64,000 nucleotides of DNA from Chloroflexota bacterium (GTDB lineage Bacteria > Chloroflexota > Dehalococcoidia > JACVQG01 > JAHKAY01), in contig JAHKAY010000052.1 in assembly GCA_018825785.1 (NCBI GenBank), positions 1 through 64,000 of the forward strand, in the 5' to 3' direction. Below the pieces are notes generated by a model. That model made no database searches and was not told the DNA's origin. It saw nothing but the letters and a program-made list of their open reading frames with translations. Position numbers and translations under genes: made by a program. Shown here piece after piece: positions 62,100 through 64,000 of the stretch. Position 1 is the first letter of the stretch, and each line of letters begins with the position of its first letter.

Positions 62100-62405
62100 A
62101 TGAGCTTCGAGGACAAGACATTGAACTGCGTGGAGTGTAGCAAGGGGTTCACCTTCAGCGCTGAGGACCAGGAGTTCTTCCAATCCAAAGGCTACACCAA
62201 TGAGCCCAAGCGCTGCCCAGCCTGTCGCCAGGCCAAGAAGGCCGAGCGTGGCGATAGCGGGTCCAGTTACGGGCCACGCCGCGAGATGTTCCCCGCAAAA
62301 TGTGCCCAGTGCGGCAAAGACACCCAGGTGCCGTTTGAGCCGCGAAACGGGCGACCAGTGTACTGCAGCAACTGCTACACCAAAGTCCGTGCCACAAATC
62401 GCTAA
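62100..62405 (+). CDS. Zinc-ribbon protein with two CxxC clusters
   Basis: The ATG at 62100 (GGAGG ribosome site) gives a 101-residue protein with four CxxC pairs (CVECSKGFTF, CPACRQAKKAERG, CAQCGKDTQV, CSNCYTKVRA). These fold as two zinc ribbons, linked by a basic/Gly-Ser region. Such proteins are common in Chloroflexota; the molecular role is unknown. A terminator follows. Confidence 0.88.
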   Translation: MSFEDKTLNCVECSKGFTFSAEDQEFFQSKGYTNEPKRCPACRQAKKAERGDSGSSYGPRREMFPAKCAQCGKDTQVPFEPRNGRPVYCSNCYTKVRATNR

Positions 62406-62420
62406 GGAACGGTAACACGA

Positions 62421-62454
62421 AGAGAGAGGGTGGCATTGACGCCCTCTCTCTTTC
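62421..62454 (+). terminator. Intrinsic terminator after the zinc-ribbon gene
   Basis: AGAGAGAGGGTG pairs with the downstream CGCCCTCTCTCT across a short loop (62433-62439), followed by TTT and TTCG. The stem is ~12 bp and the hairpin begins 15 bp after the stop codon. Confidence 0.75.
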
Positions 62455-62665
62455 GTTGGCGAGCTTCCTCAGATGTGTGCCGCCAGGAGACGGACGCGGT
62501 TCTCTGCACAGAGGAAGGGGAGTTGATGGTCAAGGGAACGGAAGGCCAGGCTTTGGCTGGGGGACAAGCTTGGTAGGAGAAGGCCGGGGAATGTGCCATT
62601 CAGGGCGTAGTTGAAGGCAGCAGCACGAATGCTATCATGCCAGGCAAGATGAAAGGGGTACCAAT

Positions 62666-62908
62666 GTGGACATTTACGTGGGCAACTTGTCGCGCGATGT
62701 AACTGAAGGTGAATTGAAGCAGGAATTCATGGCTTTTGGGAAAGTCACATCTGTAAGAGTTGTGAAAGACAGGCGTAGCGGGCAATCCAAGGGATTTGCG
62801 TTTGTCCAAATGCCGTCCCAGGCTGAAGGCCAGGCCGCAATTGCTGGCCTCAAAGGAAAAACACTGAGGGACCGGACGCTTGATGTTACTGAGTCTCACC
62901 CTCGCTAG
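62666..62908 (+). CDS. RNA-recognition-motif protein (Rbp type)
   Basis: A GTG at 62666, preceded by AAAGGGG, gives an 80-residue single RRM domain with RNP2 (IYVGNLSRDV) and RNP1 (KGFAFVQM). Bacterial RRM proteins bind RNA and often rise in the cold. No partner gene is near. Confidence 0.92.
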   Translation: MDIYVGNLSRDVTEGELKQEFMAFGKVTSVRVVKDRRSGQSKGFAFVQMPSQAEGQAAIAGLKGKTLRDRTLDVTESHPR

Positions 62909-63029
62909 CACAGGAGCGGCAGCGGGACGTATGGTGGCACGGGGGTGAGCCGCCTGGTGCCGGGAGAGCTGTTGCCAGGGGCGGGGGAGGGTGGTAGAAT
63001 TGGGTCAGCTAGAAAGGGGGGTGAAGAGG

Positions 63030-63092
63030 ATGTGTACCACCTGCGCAGCTCACAACGCAAAGAAGATAGAGAAGAAACCGGTCAAGAAATAG
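63030..63092 (+). CDS. Possible 20-residue Cys/Lys peptide
   Basis: An ATG with a strong ribosome site (GGGGGGTGAAGAGG) opens a 20-codon frame starting MCTTC and ending in lysine-rich residues. The overlapping frame from 62945 has no site and is a poorer candidate. It lies just before the tRNA-Ala sequence. Function unknown. Confidence 0.3.
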   Translation: MCTTCAAHNAKKIEKKPVKK

Positions 63093-63117
63093 AAAGCTCG
63101 ATAGAAGGTCCCGGGGC

Positions 63118-63192
63118 GGGGCTGTAGCTCAGTGGGGAGAGCGCCTCCTTTGCACGGAGGATGGTCATAGGTTAGACTCCCCCTCGGCTCCA
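63118..63192 (+). tRNA. tRNA-Ala (anticodon TGC), with an aberrant T arm
   Basis: Acceptor GGGGCTG pairs with CGGCTCC, including the G3:U70 identity pair of alanine tRNA. The D arm (GCTC/GAGC) and anticodon arm (CCTCC-TTTGCAC-GGAGG) are intact. The T arm is not: T loop TTAGACT has A in place of C56, the T stem ATAGG/CCCCCT has two or more mismatches, and the variable loop is long. CCA is not encoded. It could be a damaged gene or a highly divergent tRNA. Confidence 0.65.
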
Positions 63193-63424
63193 CTTAGCTT
63201 CAAAACGAACCACCTAAAGTATCAATAGGTAGAAACCCGGCACTCTTTAGTCCACAGAAATTGAAAATCGGGCGCTATCATTCACATCTGAAGGTCAGGA
63301 ATATTCAAAAAGGAGAGGTATTCTAACCGGATTCTCACTAAAACCTAACTTGACTAACTTATACTTTTGGTATCATTGTATCGATTACAGGATTTCACGG
63401 GTGCTCTGGCGAAAAGGAGGTTTT
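63193..63424 (+). promoter_or_regulatory. Control region with three 11-bp-spaced heptamers
   Basis: TTCTAAC (63321), TTCTCAC (63332) and ACCTAAC (63343) are exactly 11 bp apart. TATACT at 63360-63365 is a fitting -10, 10 bp after the last copy. Just after the array lies a TTGACT with TGGTATCAT further on, a second possible promoter. It precedes the small frame at 63425 and the Tat-exported protein at 63554. Confidence 0.6.
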
Positions 63425-63535
63425 ATGGAGTACCTGAGTAAACATGGCAAATGGTTATCTACTTTTCTTCTGGTGACAATAACTGACCTCAGAATGCTCC
63501 AATTCTCCTATAATCGTGATGGGGAAACCCCCTAG
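63425..63535 (+). CDS. Possible short leader/small protein before the Tat substrate
   Basis: An ATG at 63425 has a perfect AAGGAGG site and opens a 36-residue frame (MEYLSKHGKWLSTFLLVTIT) whose first 20 residues resemble a signal or membrane segment. It stops 18 bp before the next gene. It may be a small membrane peptide or a translated leader; function unknown. Confidence 0.45.
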   Translation: MEYLSKHGKWLSTFLLVTITDLRMLQFSYNRDGETP

Positions 63536-63553
63536 AAGACAAAGGAGGGTGCC

Positions 63554-64000
63554 ATGGCTGGTGGTAAACGGGGGATAGCAGGAAAGGGAACAGACCTTCG
63601 CGAGCGCAAAGCCGAGGGCCAACGATTGACGCGGAGGGCACTCCTCAAGCGCCTGGGCCTAGGCACTGCGGCGGCAGTGGGGCTCACGTACGTCCAACCG
63701 TCGCTAGGTTCCATTGGCGTGTCAAAGGCATTCGCCCAAGGCAGGTACGGACCGACTCCCACGCCCACGCCCACTCCCACACCCGGTCAGCCGTATATCA
63801 CTCCGACCTCTGGCGGGCCTGGTTCGCCGTTCACCATCTACGACCCGGGCGGGCGAATTATGCCGTATGACATTGTTGTGTTCTATCCCGCAGGAACAGA
63901 CCCTGCGTTGGGCAACCTCGCAGCCAATGTAGCCGTTAGTGCAGATGGTAAGACCCTCACGGGTTACGTTGCACCAGCTGCCCTGATTGCGACACCGCAT
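63554..64000 (+). CDS. Tat-exported protein with PT linker (3' partial)
   Basis: The ATG at 63554 follows AAGGAGG and the frame is open to the window edge. Residues ~25-62 are a Tat-type signal: the twin-arginine motif LTRRALLKRLG, then a hydrophobic segment (LGTAAAVGLTYV) and a site near KAFAQG. A Pro/Thr repeat (PTPTPTPTPTP) precedes a domain starting ITPTSGGPGSPFTIYDP. It is therefore a secreted or surface protein folded before export. Its promoter region carries the 11-bp-period array, so phosphate-type control is possible. Confidence 0.85.
   Translation, partial: MAGGKRGIAGKGTDLRERKAEGQRLTRRALLKRLGLGTAAAVGLTYVQPSLGSIGVSKAFAQGRYGPTPTPTPTPTPGQPYITPTSGGPGSPFTIYDPGGRIMPYDIVVFYPAGTDPALGNLAANVAVSADGKTLTGYVAPAALIATPH

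Noticed and set aside
62945-63127. 60-residue frame before the tRNA
   Set aside because: It has no ribosome site and runs into the tRNA 5' end; the overlapping 20-codon frame with a strong site is somewhat better but also uncertain.
1-64000. CRISPR arrays, rRNA genes and integrated phage
   Set aside because: No regularly spaced repeat-spacer units, rRNA segments or phage structural genes were seen; the 36-bp tandem repeat at 1-101 has no spacers and is coding.

Overview
The window is a GC-rich bacterial chromosome segment, best explained as Chloroflexota, probably a Dehalococcoidia-like anaerobe or facultative anaerobe. This is inferred from gene content only: no rRNA is present. Supporting signs are ferredoxin-linked amino-acid catabolism (IorAB, aldehyde:ferredoxin oxidoreductase, ferredoxin-thioredoxin reductase), threonine/proline-linked secreted proteins, and many leaderless or nearly leaderless promoters.

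Layout. 1-4.4 kb: the end of a surface protein with a PT-rich linker, a membrane-anchored paralogue pair, a complete IS3-family element and a DegT/StrS aminotransferase. 4.4-10 kb: GalU, a PhoR/PhoB-like two-component pair, and two signalling proteins with degenerate c-di-GMP domains followed by a run of RNA hairpins. 10-24.7 kb: a thioesterase, then a co-directional block with a branched-chain-type amino-acid ABC transporter (LivJHMGF), indolepyruvate ferredoxin oxidoreductase, phenylacetate-CoA ligase, ACT protein, MoaD-like protein, tungsten-type aldehyde oxidoreductase, a four-cluster ferredoxin, a membrane zinc-ribbon protein, a glutaredoxin and an FTR-rubredoxin fusion. Together these could import and oxidise aromatic or branched amino acids and pass electrons to ferredoxin. 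24.6-30.4 kb: a GAF kinase/regulator pair and an acetate module (SatP transporter, acetyl-CoA synthetase, cNMP-binding protein).

30.5-39 kb: a compact minus-strand gas-vesicle operon: gvpA, a GvpC-position helical protein, gvpN, a small unknown, gvpO, gvpF/L, gvpG, gvpF/L, a GvpJ-GvpK fusion, gvpJ, an HTH-Hsp20 protein, a Cdc48-type AAA ATPase and an unknown. 39.4-44 kb: mfd and divergent proB. 44-49.7 kb: membrane proteins, a polyferredoxin, three glycosyltransferase-type proteins and a radical SAM enzyme. 49.7-55.9 kb: three paralogous secreted/anchored proteins, a MerR regulator, an HtrA-like protease, a GalT-like enzyme and an SDR. 56-64 kb: a B12-radical SAM protein, a MEDS-HD-GYP protein, queA/ffh, a zinc-ribbon protein, an RRM protein, a damaged-looking tRNA-Ala, and the start of a Tat-exported protein.

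The most interesting unannotated signals are: (1) PHO-box-like arrays of a TTCTAAC-type heptamer repeated every 11 bp at four loci, beside an OmpR/PhoB-type regulator that could bind them; (2) the unusual gas-vesicle architecture (GvpJ-GvpK fusion, HTH-Hsp20 with an internal start, candidate GvpC); (3) promoters whose -10 element lies only a few bases from the start codon (queA, ffh, proB, iorA and two surface-protein genes); (4) a structured RNA candidate at 9982-10138.
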